A DNA stretch of 64,000 bases from Imbroritus primus. GTDB lineage: Bacteria; Pseudomonadota; Gammaproteobacteria; Burkholderiales; Burkholderiaceae. Each line of letters begins with the position of its first letter. Position 1 is the stretch's first letter. Below the pieces are notes generated by a model. The model had not been told where the DNA came from. It did no database searches and saw only the letters and a program-made list of their open reading frames with translations. Location of the stretch: the NCBI GenBank assembly GCA_000272025.2, contig AKCV02000020.1, forward strand, positions 62,001 to 126,000, written 5' to 3'. Shown here in pieces: positions 1 through 14,029 of the stretch. Both the position numbers and the translations under genes were made by a program.

Positions 1-724
<724 letters not shown>

Positions 725-3286
725 ATGGCCGCGAATACCTCGCCCGTCGCCGCGACCGACAATACCCGCACCTCACTGGCCCGCACGCCGATCCGGCGCG
801 CCTTTCTCGACCATGTGTTCTATACGCAGGCCAAGCTGCCGGGGCTGGCCAACCAGAACGACCTGTTCCAGGCACTCGCGCATACGGTACGCGACCGCAT
901 GGTGCAACGCTGGATCAGCACTGGCGAAAAGCATCTCAGCACACCGGCCCGTACCGTCGCCTACCTGTCGGCGGAATTCCTGCTGGGTCCGCATCTGGGC
1001 AACAACCTGCTGAACCTCGGTATCCAGGACGAGGTGCGCGAGGCGATGCGCGAACTCGGGCTGGACCTCGATATGCTACTGGCGCAGGAAGCCGAGCCGG
1101 GCCTTGGCAATGGCGGCCTGGGGCGGCTGGCCGCATGCTTCATGGATTCGCTGGCGACGCTGGAGATTCCCGCCATCGGCTACGGCATCCGCTACGAGTA
1201 CGGCATCTTCCAGCAGAGCATCATCGACGGCATGCAGGTGGAAAACACCGACACCTGGCTGCGCAACGGCAATCCGTGGGAAATCCAGCGCTCCGACTGG
1301 GCCGTCGAGGTCAAGCTCGGCGGGCACACCGAGCACTACACCGATGACCGCGGCCACTACCGGGTACGCTGGGTGCCGGGCAAGAGCGTGATGGGCGTGC
1401 CTTTCGATTCGCCGATCCTCGGCTACCGCGTCAATACCGTCAACACCTTGCGCCTGTGGCGCGCGGAGGCCACCGAGGCGTTCGATTTCGATGTGTTCAA
1501 TCGTGGCGATTATCTGGGCGCAGTGAATCGCAAGGTGACCTCGGAGAACCTCACCAAGGTGCTCTACCCGAACGATGAAACCTACCAGGGCAAGGCGCTG
1601 CGACTGGAGCAGCAGTACTTTTTCGTCGCCTGCTCGCTGCAGGACATGCTGCGCATCCTCGAGTTGCACCAGATGCCGGTGACGTGCTTTCACGAACAAT
1701 TCGCCGTGCAGCTCAACGATACCCATCCGGCCATCGGCATCGCCGAGCTGATGCGCCTGCTGGTGGACGAGCATCTGGTACCGTGGGATACGGCCTGGCA
1801 TGTCACGCGCCATGCCTTCGCCTATACCAATCACACCCTGCTGCCAGAAGCCCTCGAATGCTGGCCACTGGAACTGTTCGAAACCATTCTGCCGCGCCAC
1901 CTTGAGATCATCTACGAGATCAACACGCGCTTCCTGGAAGAAGTACGCATCCGCGACTACGGGCATGGCGACCGTGCGGCACGGCTCTCGCTGATCGACG
2001 AAAGCGGCCCGCGCGCCGTGCGCATGGCGCATCTCGCCTGTGTCGGCAGCCATACCATCAATGGCGTGGCCGACCTGCATGCCAAGCTGATGCGCGAGGA
2101 CGTGCTGCGCGATTTCAATGCCATCTGGCCGGAGAAATTCGAAAGCATCACGAATGGCGTCACGCCGCGCCGCTGGCTGGCACTATCGAATCCGCGACTG
2201 GCACGGCTGATGACCGATGCCATCGGCGACGGCTGGGTCACTGATCTCGAACAGACGCGCGCGCTGGAGATCCATGCCGACGATGCCGGCTTCCGCGAGC
2301 GCTGGCACGCCGCGCACCAGGCCAACAAGGCCGACCTGGCGGTGCTGATCCGCCAGCAGACCGGCGTGGTGGTCGATCCGGCATCGATGTTCGATGTGAT
2401 GGTCAAGCGCATCCATGAATACAAGCGCCAACACCTGGCCGTGCTGCACATCATCGCGCTGTATCACCGCATCAAGTCCGATCCGCATGCCGAGATCGTG
2501 CCGCGTACCTTTCTCTTCGCCGGCAAGGCCGCGCCAGGCTACCACTACGCCAAACTGATGATCCGCTTCATCACTTCGGTGGCCGACGTGATCAACCGCG
2601 ATCCCCAGGTACGCGACCGCCTCAAGGTGGCCTTCCTGCCCAACTTCAACGTGGGGTTCGGGCAACGCATCTATCCTGCGGGCGACCTGTCGGAACAGAT
2701 CTCGCTGGCTGGCAAGGAAGCCTCGGGCACCGGCAACATGAAGTTCGCCATGAATGGCGCATTGAACATCGGTACGCTTGACGGCGCCAACATCGAACTG
2801 CGCGATGCCATCGGCGCCGAACAGTTCTTCGCCTTTGGCCTGACCGCAGCCGAGGTCGCCGCCCTGCGCGCCGATGGCTATCGTCCGGCGGCCTACTACG
2901 CACGCAATCCGGAACTGCGCGCGGTCATCGACCTGGTGCAGCAGGGCTTTTTCTCGAAGGGCGATCCGACCCTGTTCGAACCGATCGCAGGCAACCTGCT
3001 GCAGCACGATCCTTATCTGCTGCTGGCCGATTTCGACTCATATGTCGCGGCACAGGCGCAGACATCAGCCGCCTTCCTCGATCAGGCTGCATGGCAGCGC
3101 ATGTCGATCCCGTCCGTGGCGCGCTCGGGCTATTTTTCATCGGACCGGGCAATCCGCGAGTACTGCGCACGCATCTGGCATGTCAAGCCGGTACCCGTGC
3201 CGTTGCTGCGTGACGCCGAGCAGTCGGCAACGGCTCAACGCGAATGGGGCCGCCCGCGTGCCATGGCACCGAGCGACGCAGCCTAA
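725..3286 (+). CDS. glgP: Glycogen/alpha-glucan phosphorylase
   Basis: This protein releases glucose-1-phosphate from the non-reducing ends of alpha-1,4-glucans, using pyridoxal phosphate. It is 853 residues from the chosen start, normal for the family. The C-terminal half holds the cofactor signature EASGTGNMKFAMNG, in which Lys673 should form the Schiff base. The conserved TNGVTPRRW and KRIHEYKRQ segments are also present. The start at 725 is chosen because AGGAG lies six bases upstream; the frame is open back to 596, but the extra 43 residues do not look like a GlgP N-terminus. The gene stands alone on this strand, facing a sigma-54 regulator 17 bases away, and probably supplies the degradative arm of the glucan cycle encoded downstream. 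Confidence 0.96.
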   Translation: MAANTSPVAATDNTRTSLARTPIRRAFLDHVFYTQAKLPGLANQNDLFQALAHTVRDRMVQRWISTGEKHLSTPARTVAYLSAEFLLGPHLGNNLLNLGIQDEVREAMRELGLDLDMLLAQEAEPGLGNGGLGRLAACFMDSLATLEIPAIGYGIRYEYGIFQQSIIDGMQVENTDTWLRNGNPWEIQRSDWAVEVKLGGHTEHYTDDRGHYRVRWVPGKSVMGVPFDSPILGYRVNTVNTLRLWRAEATEAFDFDVFNRGDYLGAVNRKVTSENLTKVLYPNDETYQGKALRLEQQYFFVACSLQDMLRILELHQMPVTCFHEQFAVQLNDTHPAIGIAELMRLLVDEHLVPWDTAWHVTRHAFAYTNHTLLPEALECWPLELFETILPRHLEIIYEINTRFLEEVRIRDYGHGDRAARLSLIDESGPRAVRMAHLACVGSHTINGVADLHAKLMREDVLRDFNAIWPEKFESITNGVTPRRWLALSNPRLARLMTDAIGDGWVTDLEQTRALEIHADDAGFRERWHAAHQANKADLAVLIRQQTGVVVDPASMFDVMVKRIHEYKRQHLAVLHIIALYHRIKSDPHAEIVPRTFLFAGKAAPGYHYAKLMIRFITSVADVINRDPQVRDRLKVAFLPNFNVGFGQRIYPAGDLSEQISLAGKEASGTGNMKFAMNGALNIGTLDGANIELRDAIGAEQFFAFGLTAAEVAALRADGYRPAAYYARNPELRAVIDLVQQGFFSKGDPTLFEPIAGNLLQHDPYLLLADFDSYVAAQAQTSAAFLDQAAWQRMSIPSVARSGYFSSDRAIREYCARIWHVKPVPVPLLRDAEQSATAQREWGRPRAMAPSDAA

Positions 3287-3303
3287 CCTGGCCTGCCAGC
3301 GCC

Positions 3304-4743
3304 TCAGGCCGGTGCGGGCGGTTCTCCTGCATCGCCAGCATTCTCTGCCGCCGTCGACCTGCCGCGCGGCGGATACTCGCCGCGTGCGGCATATTCCTCG
3401 AGCCGGTTGTAGAGCGTCTTGAGACTGATACCGAGGATTTCGGCAGCGTGTTTCTTGACGCCCGCACATTGCTCGAGCGTGGCAAAGATCAGTTCACGAT
3501 CGGCATCCGCCAGTGACATGCCAACGGGCACGGATACCACGGTGCCCGGTGCGCTGTGTACCACCTCCATGGCGACCGGCACCTGCGTCTCGCGGATGAT
3601 GTCGTCGTCAGACATGATGTAGGCGCGCTGCACGAAGTTGCGCAGCTCGCGTACATTGCCTGGCCAGGTATGCAGGCGCATGCTTTCCAGCACCTCGGGC
3701 GCAAAGCGCCGCTGGGTGCCATGTTCGCTGTTGAGCAGGTCGAGCAGCATCTGGGCGATGGCCTGGACATCGTCGCCGCGTTCCCGCAGGGGCGGCAGTT
3801 CGATGGGAAACACGTTGAGCCGGTGATACAGATCGGCGCGCAGCTTGCCTTCGGCCACCGCTTCCTCGGGGTTGCGGTTGGTGGCGGCCAGCACGCGCAC
3901 GTCGGAGCGCAGCTCGCGATTGGTCCCCACGCGCATGAAGCCGCCGCTTTCCAACACGCGCAGCAGCTTCACCTGCAACTCGAGCGGCATCTCGGTGATT
4001 TCGTCGAGAAACAGCGTGCCGCCATCGGCACGTTCGAAATAACCTTTGTGCTGACGTTCCGCGCCGGTGAAGCTGCCGCGCTCGTGGCCGAACATCTCTG
4101 ATTCGATCAGGTGCGGCGAGATGGCGCCGCAGTTGACGGCAATGAAGTTATGCCGCGCCCGCGCGGAGAGCCGATGGATGGTCTGCGCCGCCAGCTCCTT
4201 GCCGGTTCCGCTTTCGCCGATCAGCAGCACGGTCGCCTCGGTGGGCGCGACCTTGTTGATCTGCTCGTAGACCTGCAGCATCGCGGGTGATGTGCCAACC
4301 AAGCCACCCGCGCCGGCAGCAGCGGCTGCACTGGCCGCAGCTGCTGCTGTGACCGCGGCCGGTGCACGTTCGGGTGCGGCACTGCACTGCTGGGCGGCAC
4401 GACGCAGCAGGGCGCGCACCTGGTACGCGCTGAGCGGCTTGACCAGGTAATCGGTCGCACCGTGCCGCAATGCCTTGACGGCGGTATCGACGGTGGCATC
4501 TCCGGTCATGACGACCACTTGCGTGCCCGCTGCGCCCACTTCATTGAACAGTTCCATGCCGGAGCCATCTGGCAGCGTGAGATCCACCAGCACCGCGTGC
4601 GGCTGCTGCCAGCCGATCTGCAGACAGGCATCGCGCAAGGTGCCAGCGACGGCGCATGTAAAGCCTTCGTCCGCGGCGATATCGGAAAGTGTTTCGCAAA
4701 TGCTTGCGTCATCGTCGACGATCAGGAGATGGGGCATGGACAT
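3304..4743 (-). CDS. Sigma-54-dependent response regulator (NtrC-type)
   Basis: A full three-domain NtrC-type activator of 479 residues. The N-terminal receiver (about 1-120) has the acidic pair near Asp10-Asp11 and the phospho-acceptor in [10 protein letters not shown] (Asp54). An Ala-rich linker follows. The AAA+ core has Walker A GESGTGKE at about 176-183 and a GSFTGA loop that contacts sigma-54. A Fis-type helix-turn-helix with [12 protein letters not shown] closes the protein. Two Met codons (4743 and 4737) could start it; neither has a strong ribosome site. No sensor kinase gene is adjacent. It is divergent from glgE, whose upstream region contains a good -24/-12 promoter, so control of the glucan-trehalose operon is likely but inferred. 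Confidence 0.92.
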   Translation of the reverse strand: MSMPHLLIVDDDASICETLSDIAADEGFTCAVAGTLRDACLQIGWQQPHAVLVDLTLPDGSGMELFNEVGAAGTQVVVMTGDATVDTAVKALRHGATDYLVKPLSAYQVRALLRRAAQQCSAAPERAPAAVTAAAAASAAAAAGAGGLVGTSPAMLQVYEQINKVAPTEATVLLIGESGTGKELAAQTIHRLSARARHNFIAVNCGAISPHLIESEMFGHERGSFTGAERQHKGYFERADGGTLFLDEITEMPLELQVKLLRVLESGGFMRVGTNRELRSDVRVLAATNRNPEEAVAEGKLRADLYHRLNVFPIELPPLRERGDDVQAIAQMLLDLLNSEHGTQRRFAPEVLESMRLHTWPGNVRELRNFVQRAYIMSDDDIIRETQVPVAMEVVHSAPGTVVSVPVGMSLADADRELIFATLEQCAGVKKHAAEILGISLKTLYNRLEEYAARGEYPPRGRSTAAENAGDAGEPPAPA

Positions 4744-5135
4744 GACCGGAAAAGAATACACACAGGAACGCGACGTGGACGCACGAAGGCAGCACCAGGA
4801 ACCGCCATGGTATGCAGCCCCCGCTGCCGATCCGGGCATCCGCCGACAAGATAGAAGCAACGCATCCATTGTAGGAAGCCCCCGGGCGCGCCGATGCCGG
4901 TGTCTGTCTGACATCACCTCGACTGAAACCGCGTGGGGGCCCGGTGCGCGGCAGCTTTTCTTGCATGTGGCCATGTAAGTTTTACAGCCACCGCACGCGG
5001 GCGCGGGCCCGCCCCAATGTCCATGCGAGCGCACATGCTGGCACGCCCTTCGCTACCGGTATGAGACGACGTGTGTGGGCCGCGTGCCGCCGCACGCCTG
5101 TGTCCGAGCCATCCCGCCCATGGAGGTCATCAGCC
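4744..5135. other. Divergent control region between the sigma-54 regulator and glgE
   Basis: This region should hold the promoters of both genes. The clearest element is the -24/-12 site at 5039-5054. Short inverted pairs such as TGTC-TGTCT-GACA near 4910 could be activator sites, but they are too short to support a call. I see no protein-coding signal. Confidence 0.5.
5039..5054 (+). promoter_or_regulatory. Sigma-54 (-24/-12) promoter upstream of glgE
   Basis: The sequence TGGCACGCCCTTCGCT matches TGGCACG-N4-TTGCW with a single difference, and GG and GC are separated by exactly ten bases. Transcription would begin near 5065, about 70 bases before the glgE start. A sigma-54 activator gene lies divergently just upstream, which makes the site more believable. 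It would drive the whole glgE-treY operon. Confidence 0.65.
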
Positions 5136-8100
5136 ATGCCCTGCCCCGATCCATCCAGCCGCATGCGGATCTGTCAGTTGGCCACCGTGCCCGCCGACGG
5201 GATTGCGCCGCCAGCCGGACTGGGCCGCTACGAAGGCGCAAGGGAAGGCGCGATCACGCGCGGCATCACGCATGCCGCCCATCTTGGCTTCGGCCATGTG
5301 TTACTCGATGCGCAGTCGGTGGCATCCATCGATCCGGCGTCCCTGTGCGCACGTAGCGCAGGGCACGGGATCGGCTGTGTCTTCGACGTGGCGGTTCCCC
5401 TGCATACCGGGCAGGCATGGCTGGACGAGGCCTGCGCACTGGTGCGCGCCGGGGCTGCGGGCCTGCGCTTTCTGCAACCGGCGCGTCTTGACGGCATGCA
5501 GTGGGCCGAAGTCCTCACGGAAATCCGCGCTGCTAGAGCAAGCACCGCCGCAGTGCCGCACGTCCCGCAGTGCCTTGCCTGGACGCCAGGCCTCACACCC
5601 GAGGAACTGCTGGGCCTCCACGCCGCCTGTTTCGATGTCGTGTTCTGTTCCCTCCCATGGTGGGACTACCGCAGCGCATGGCTTGCCGAAGAATTCCTGC
5701 GGCTGCGTCCCCTCGGCCGCATCGGAGCGTGTGCGGCGCTGCCCGATGCCCTGCCGCACGATGTGCTGGTGGCCCGTCGTGCGCTCTGGGCCGCTGCCGC
5801 ACTGGGCGACGATCTGCTCATACCGGCCGGCTTCGAACACGGAGTACAGGCGCGCGCCGGCCAGCCTGCGCATCAGGCCGAAGCGACATCCCTCGACGAA
5901 CGCTTTGACCTCAGCCACGAGGTGATCCACGCCAACGCCTGGCATGCCGCCAACCCCTGTGCGCCACCCTGTCAGTTGCGCATGCTGAGCGGCGCGGAGG
6001 CGTCCCTGACGGTGTGCGTGCGCGACTCCGGTGAAGCCGGGGCGCTCGCCGTCGTCATCAACCCTGACAACGATCAGCTTGCCTCGCTCGGCGCCGCACG
6101 CGTGCTCGGCGGCCTGGCACAGGGCGCCGGCTACTTGCTGCCCGCCCGTGGCAGCCCGGGCGTGTCGGGTACGCCCGTTGACATCGCGCCGCTCGACGCC
6201 AGCGCCACGCTATTGCTGCCGCCGGCGGATATCCGCTTCTTCCGCCCCGTGGCCGATGCAGCGCGCACGCAGGCCATCGACACGCACGTCATTGACGTCC
6301 ACGCCATGGACACGGAAGTTGGCGCGGCCGTGCAGGCCCATCTGCGGCAGAGCGTAGAGGCTGCGCTGCAAGCGCCTCGCATCGCCATCGAGAACGTCAC
6401 GCCCCATGTCGACGGCGGCGCCTTTGCGGTACGGCGCGTGGTTGGTGAAGAAGTCGAGGTGCGCGCTGATGTGTGGATGGATGGCCATGACCAGCTGGCA
6501 GTGGTCATGTTGTGGCGCGCACCGGGCATGAGCAGCTGGCGGGAAACGCCGATGACGCCGCTCGGCAACGACGCCTGGACTGCCCGCTTTCCGCTGACGG
6601 CGCTGGGCCGCCATGAGTTCACGATCGAAGCGTGGCGCGATGCCTATGCGACATGGCGCGACGAGATCCAGAAGAAGCGTGCGGCCAATGTCGGCATCAC
6701 GCTCGAGATCGAGGAGGGCGCCCGCCTCGTGCAGGAGGTGGCCACCCGGGCGGCGGGCGATATCACGCTCGCGATTCACGCGGTGGCTGCACAGCTGGCG
6801 GAGACCGTCGATCATCCGCAGCAGCGGCTAGAACTGCTGCTTGCCCCTGGCACGGCGGAAGCCATGCGCGCGGCAGGGGGCCGGCCGTTCGTCACCCGCC
6901 ATCCCGTGGCCATGCCAGTCGAGGCTGACCGCCTGGCGGCGCGCTACGGCAGCTGGTACGAACTGTTTCCGCGCTCGCAAAGCAACGATCCGCAGCGGCA
7001 CGGTACCTTCGACGATGTTATCGCGCGCCTGCCGGCGATCCGGGACATGGGGTTCACGGTACTGTACTTTCCGCCCATCCACCCGATCGGCCGCACCCAT
7101 CGGAAAGGCCGCAACAATAGCCTGCAGGCGCGCCCTGGCGATCCCGGCAGCCCCTATGCCATCGGCGCCGAGGAAGGCGGGCACGACGCCCTGCATCCGC
7201 AGCTTGGCACCTTCGAGGACTTCGCACGGCTGCGCGTGGCGGCTGCGGACGCGGGCCTGGAGATCGCTCTCGATTTCGCCATCCAGTGCTCACCGGACCA
7301 CCCATGGCTGCGCGACCACCCGGAATGGTTCTCCTATCGGCCGGACGGCTCGTTGCGCTATGCGGAGAATCCGCCGAAGAAATACGAGGATATCGTCAAC
7401 GTCGATTTCTATACAGACAGCGCGGAAGGCACGGCCGCCCCTGCGCTCTGGCTGGCCTTGCGCGAAGTGGTGATGTTCTGGATCCGCCATGGCGTGCGGC
7501 TCTTCCGCGTCGACAATCCGCACACCAAGCCGCTGCCGTTCTGGGCCTGGCTGATCGCCAGCGTGCGCGCCGTGCACCCGGAAGCAATCTTCCTCGCCGA
7601 GGCATTCACGCGGCCGCGCATGATGGCGCGCCTTGCCAAGATCGGCTTTGCGCAGTCGTACACCTATTTCACGTGGCGCACGCACAAGCGCGAGCTGATG
7701 GAGTACATGACGGAGCTGACGCAAAGCCCTTTGCGCGAGTTCTACCGGCCGCACTTCTTCGTCAACACGCCAGACATCAATCCCTATTTCCTGCACGGCG
7801 GCGAGCGGTCCGCCTTCCTGATCCGCGCGGCGCTGGCGACGCTACTGTCCGGGCTGTGGGGCATGGTCAGCGGCTACGAGTTGTGCGAGTACGCGCCCCT
7901 GACAGTAAACGGCGTGGTGAAAGAAGAGTACCTCGACTCCGAGAAGTACGAACTGCGCGCGCGCGACTGGAACCATCCGGGCCATATCGTCCGCGAGATC
8001 ACGCGCCTCAATGCGCTGCGCGCCAACCATCCCGCCTTGCAGAGCCACCTTGGCCTGCGCTTCTGCGCGGCTGACAACGACGCGGTGCTGGCCTTCCTGC

Positions 8101-8365
8101 GATACGTGCCGGACAGCGCCGCGCCCGGCCAGCCATTTGGCGACGATGTACTGCTAGTGGCGATCAACCTCGATCCGCAGGCCGCGCGCAGCTGCACGCT
8201 CGAACTGCCGTTGTGGGAATGGGGACTGCCGGACGATGGAGCGCTGGCCGTGACCGATCTGCTGCGCGGCCACCGCTTCACCTGGCAGGGCCGCTGGCAG
8301 CCGGTGCATCTCGATCCCGCCGGGCTGCCATACGCCGTCTGGCAGCTGACCCGACCGGAGGCCAC

Positions 8366-8369
<4 letters not shown>
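5136..8369 (+). CDS. glgE: Alpha-1,4-glucan:maltose-1-phosphate maltosyltransferase with long N-terminal extension
   Basis: GlgE adds maltosyl units from maltose-1-phosphate to alpha-glucan chains. The part from about residue 415 is a full GlgE: a DUF3416-type N-domain, then a GH13 catalytic domain with SQSNDPQRHGTFDDV, nucleophile Asp793 in FRVDNPHTKP and acid/base Glu822 in FLAEAFTRP. The first ~400 residues are extra compared with the roughly 660-residue stand-alone enzyme. They resemble a degenerate alpha/beta-barrel (hydrophobic strand segments such as GHVLLDA and FDVVFCSLPWWD) without obvious catalytic residues. The start at 5136 is chosen for GGAGG nine bases upstream. The stop overlaps the treS start by four bases (ATGA). 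Confidence 0.93.
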
Positions 8370-11756
<3,387 letters not shown>

Positions 11757-11764
<8 letters not shown>

Positions 11765-14015
11765 CGCTCCGGCCGACCCGCTCGACACGGCGATCCTCGC
11801 CGCGCTGCTGCAGGGCCGGCACGGCGATCCGTTCGCGCTGCTCGGTCCGCGACAGGAGAATCATGGCGAAGGCACACGCACTCGCATCCGTGCATGCCTG
11901 CCCGGCGCTGCACATGCCTGGGTCGAGTGCGGCGGCACGCGCATGGCGATGACGAAGCTCGGGCGTAACGATGTGTTCAGCCTGTTGCTGCCCACGGCCG
12001 TGGATGCGGCCTGGCGGACCTCGCAGCTGCCCGGCGCGCGCCGCTATGACCTGACCGTCGCCTGGTCCGACGGCAGCCAGCAGCGCGGACCCGATCCGTA
12101 TGCGTTCGCCACCTTGCTTGGCGACATGGATCTGCACCTGTTCGGCGAGGGCCGGCATTTCGAGCTGGCGCAAGCGCTGGGAGCGCAGGCGATGAGCGTG
12201 GACGGCGTGCCCGGCGTGCGCTTCGCCGTGTGGGCGCCCAATGCCAGCGCGGTTGCCGTACTCGGCGATTTCAATGGGTGGCACGCAGCCCGTCATCCCA
12301 TGCGCCTGCGTCACGGCGCAGGCGTGTGGGAACTGTTCGTACCGGGAGCCTGGGGAGCGCGGCCCGGCTGCCGCTACAAGTTCGCCGTACGCGATGTGTA
12401 TGGTGAGCTGCTGCCAGACAAGGCCGACCCGCTGGCGCGCATGACAGAAATGCCGCCCGCCACCGCCTCGGTGATCACGCGCCCCGGCGAGACCGCTCCG
12501 CCTTTTGCATGGCATGACGCGGCCTGGATGCAGCGGCGCGCCGCACAGGATCCGCACGCCGAGCCGCTGTTGATCTACGAGGTGCATGCCGGGGCGTGGC
12601 AGCGCGCGGCAGATGGCGGCACGCTGTCGTGGGATGCGCTCGGCGACCGCCTGATTCCATACCTGCAAGATCTCGGCTTCACGCATCTCGAACTGTTGCC
12701 GATCACCGAGCATCCGTTTGGCGGCTCGTGGGGCTACCAGCCGCTCTCGCTATTCGCGCCAAGCGCGCGCTTTGGCCCGCCGCAGGCATTCGCGCGATTC
12801 GTCGATCGCTGCCACGCTGCCAACCTTGGCGTGATCCTGGACTGGGTGCCAGCGCATTTTCCGACGGATCCGCACGGCCTGGCGCGCTTTGATGGCACCG
12901 CTTTGTATGAACACGCCGACCCCCGCGAGGGCCTGCACCAGGACTGGAACACGCTGATCTACAACCTCGGCCGCAACGAGGTGCGCGGCTTTCTGCTGGC
13001 CAGCGCACTGCACTGGCTGGAGCATTTCCATATCGATGGCCTGCGCGTGGACGCGGTGGCGTCAATGCTGTACCGCGACTACAGTCGCGCGCCGAACGCA
13101 TGGATTCCCAATCGCCATGGGGGACGCGAGAACCTCGAGGCCATCGATTTCCTGCGTACGCTGAACACCGAAGTGCAGGCGCGCTGCCCGGGCGCCATGA
13201 CCATCGCCGAGGAATCGACAGCCTGGCCTGGCGTGACAGCACCCACCGACAGCGGCGGCCTGGGCTTCACCTTCAAGTGGAACATGGGCTGGATGCACGA
13301 CACCCTGCGCTATATGGCGCACGACCCCGTGCATCGCACCTGGCATCACCACAACATGACGTTCGGCCTGGTCTACGCATGGTCCGAGGCTTTCGTGCTG
13401 CCGTTGTCGCACGACGAGGTGGTGCACGGCAAAGGCTCGCTGCTCGGCAAAATGCCGGGCGATACGTGGCAGCGCTTCGCCAACCTGCGCGCTTATCTCG
13501 CGTTCATGTGGGCGCATCCGGGCAAGAAGCTGCTGTTCATGGGCGGCGAACTTGCGCAGGAACGCGAGTGGAATCACGACACCGCGCTCGACTGGCAACT
13601 CCTCGATATGCCGGCCCATGCCGGCGTGCAGTCGCTGGTACGCGACCTCAACCGGCTATATGCACAACTGCCGGCGCTGCACAGGCTGGATGCGGTGCAG
13701 GAAGGGTTCCGCTGGGTGGTCGGGGACGACTCGCACAATAGCGTACTGGCCTTCCTGCGCCTTGCGGCAGCCAACGAGGCGCCAGTCCTCGCCATCAGCA
13801 ATCTCACGCCGGTGCCACGCCCCGGCTACCGCGTCGGTGTACCCCAGGCCGGCCCGTGGCAAGAACGCCTGAACACCGATGCAGCGTGCTACGGCGGCAG
13901 CAATCTCGGCAACCAGGGCGGCGCGCAGGCAGTAGCGCAGCCATCACATGGCTGGCCTGCCTCGCTAACGCTGACGCTGCCGCCCTTGGCGACACTTATC
14001 CTCACCCCCGCCTGA
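11757..14015 (+). CDS. glgB: 1,4-alpha-glucan branching enzyme
   Basis: GlgB introduces alpha-1,6 branches into linear glucan. The 752-residue protein has the N1 and N2 beta-domains (second with [19 protein letters not shown]), then the GH13 barrel with [18 protein letters not shown], nucleophile Asp432 in [12 protein letters not shown], acid/base Glu485 in TIAEEST, and the conserved [13 protein letters not shown]. Length is typical for a two-N-domain GlgB. The ATG at 11757 is preceded by GGAG seven bases away. The gene is co-transcribed with treS upstream (8-bp overlap) and glgX (14-base gap), so branching is coupled to GlgE-driven elongation. Confidence 0.96.
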
Positions 14016-14029
14016 CGCAGGAGCGCACT

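Noticed and set aside
4944-5135. N-terminal extension of glgE from 4944
   Set aside because: The extra 64 codons lie across the sigma-54 promoter, are Arg-rich without structure, and a better ribosome site precedes 5136.
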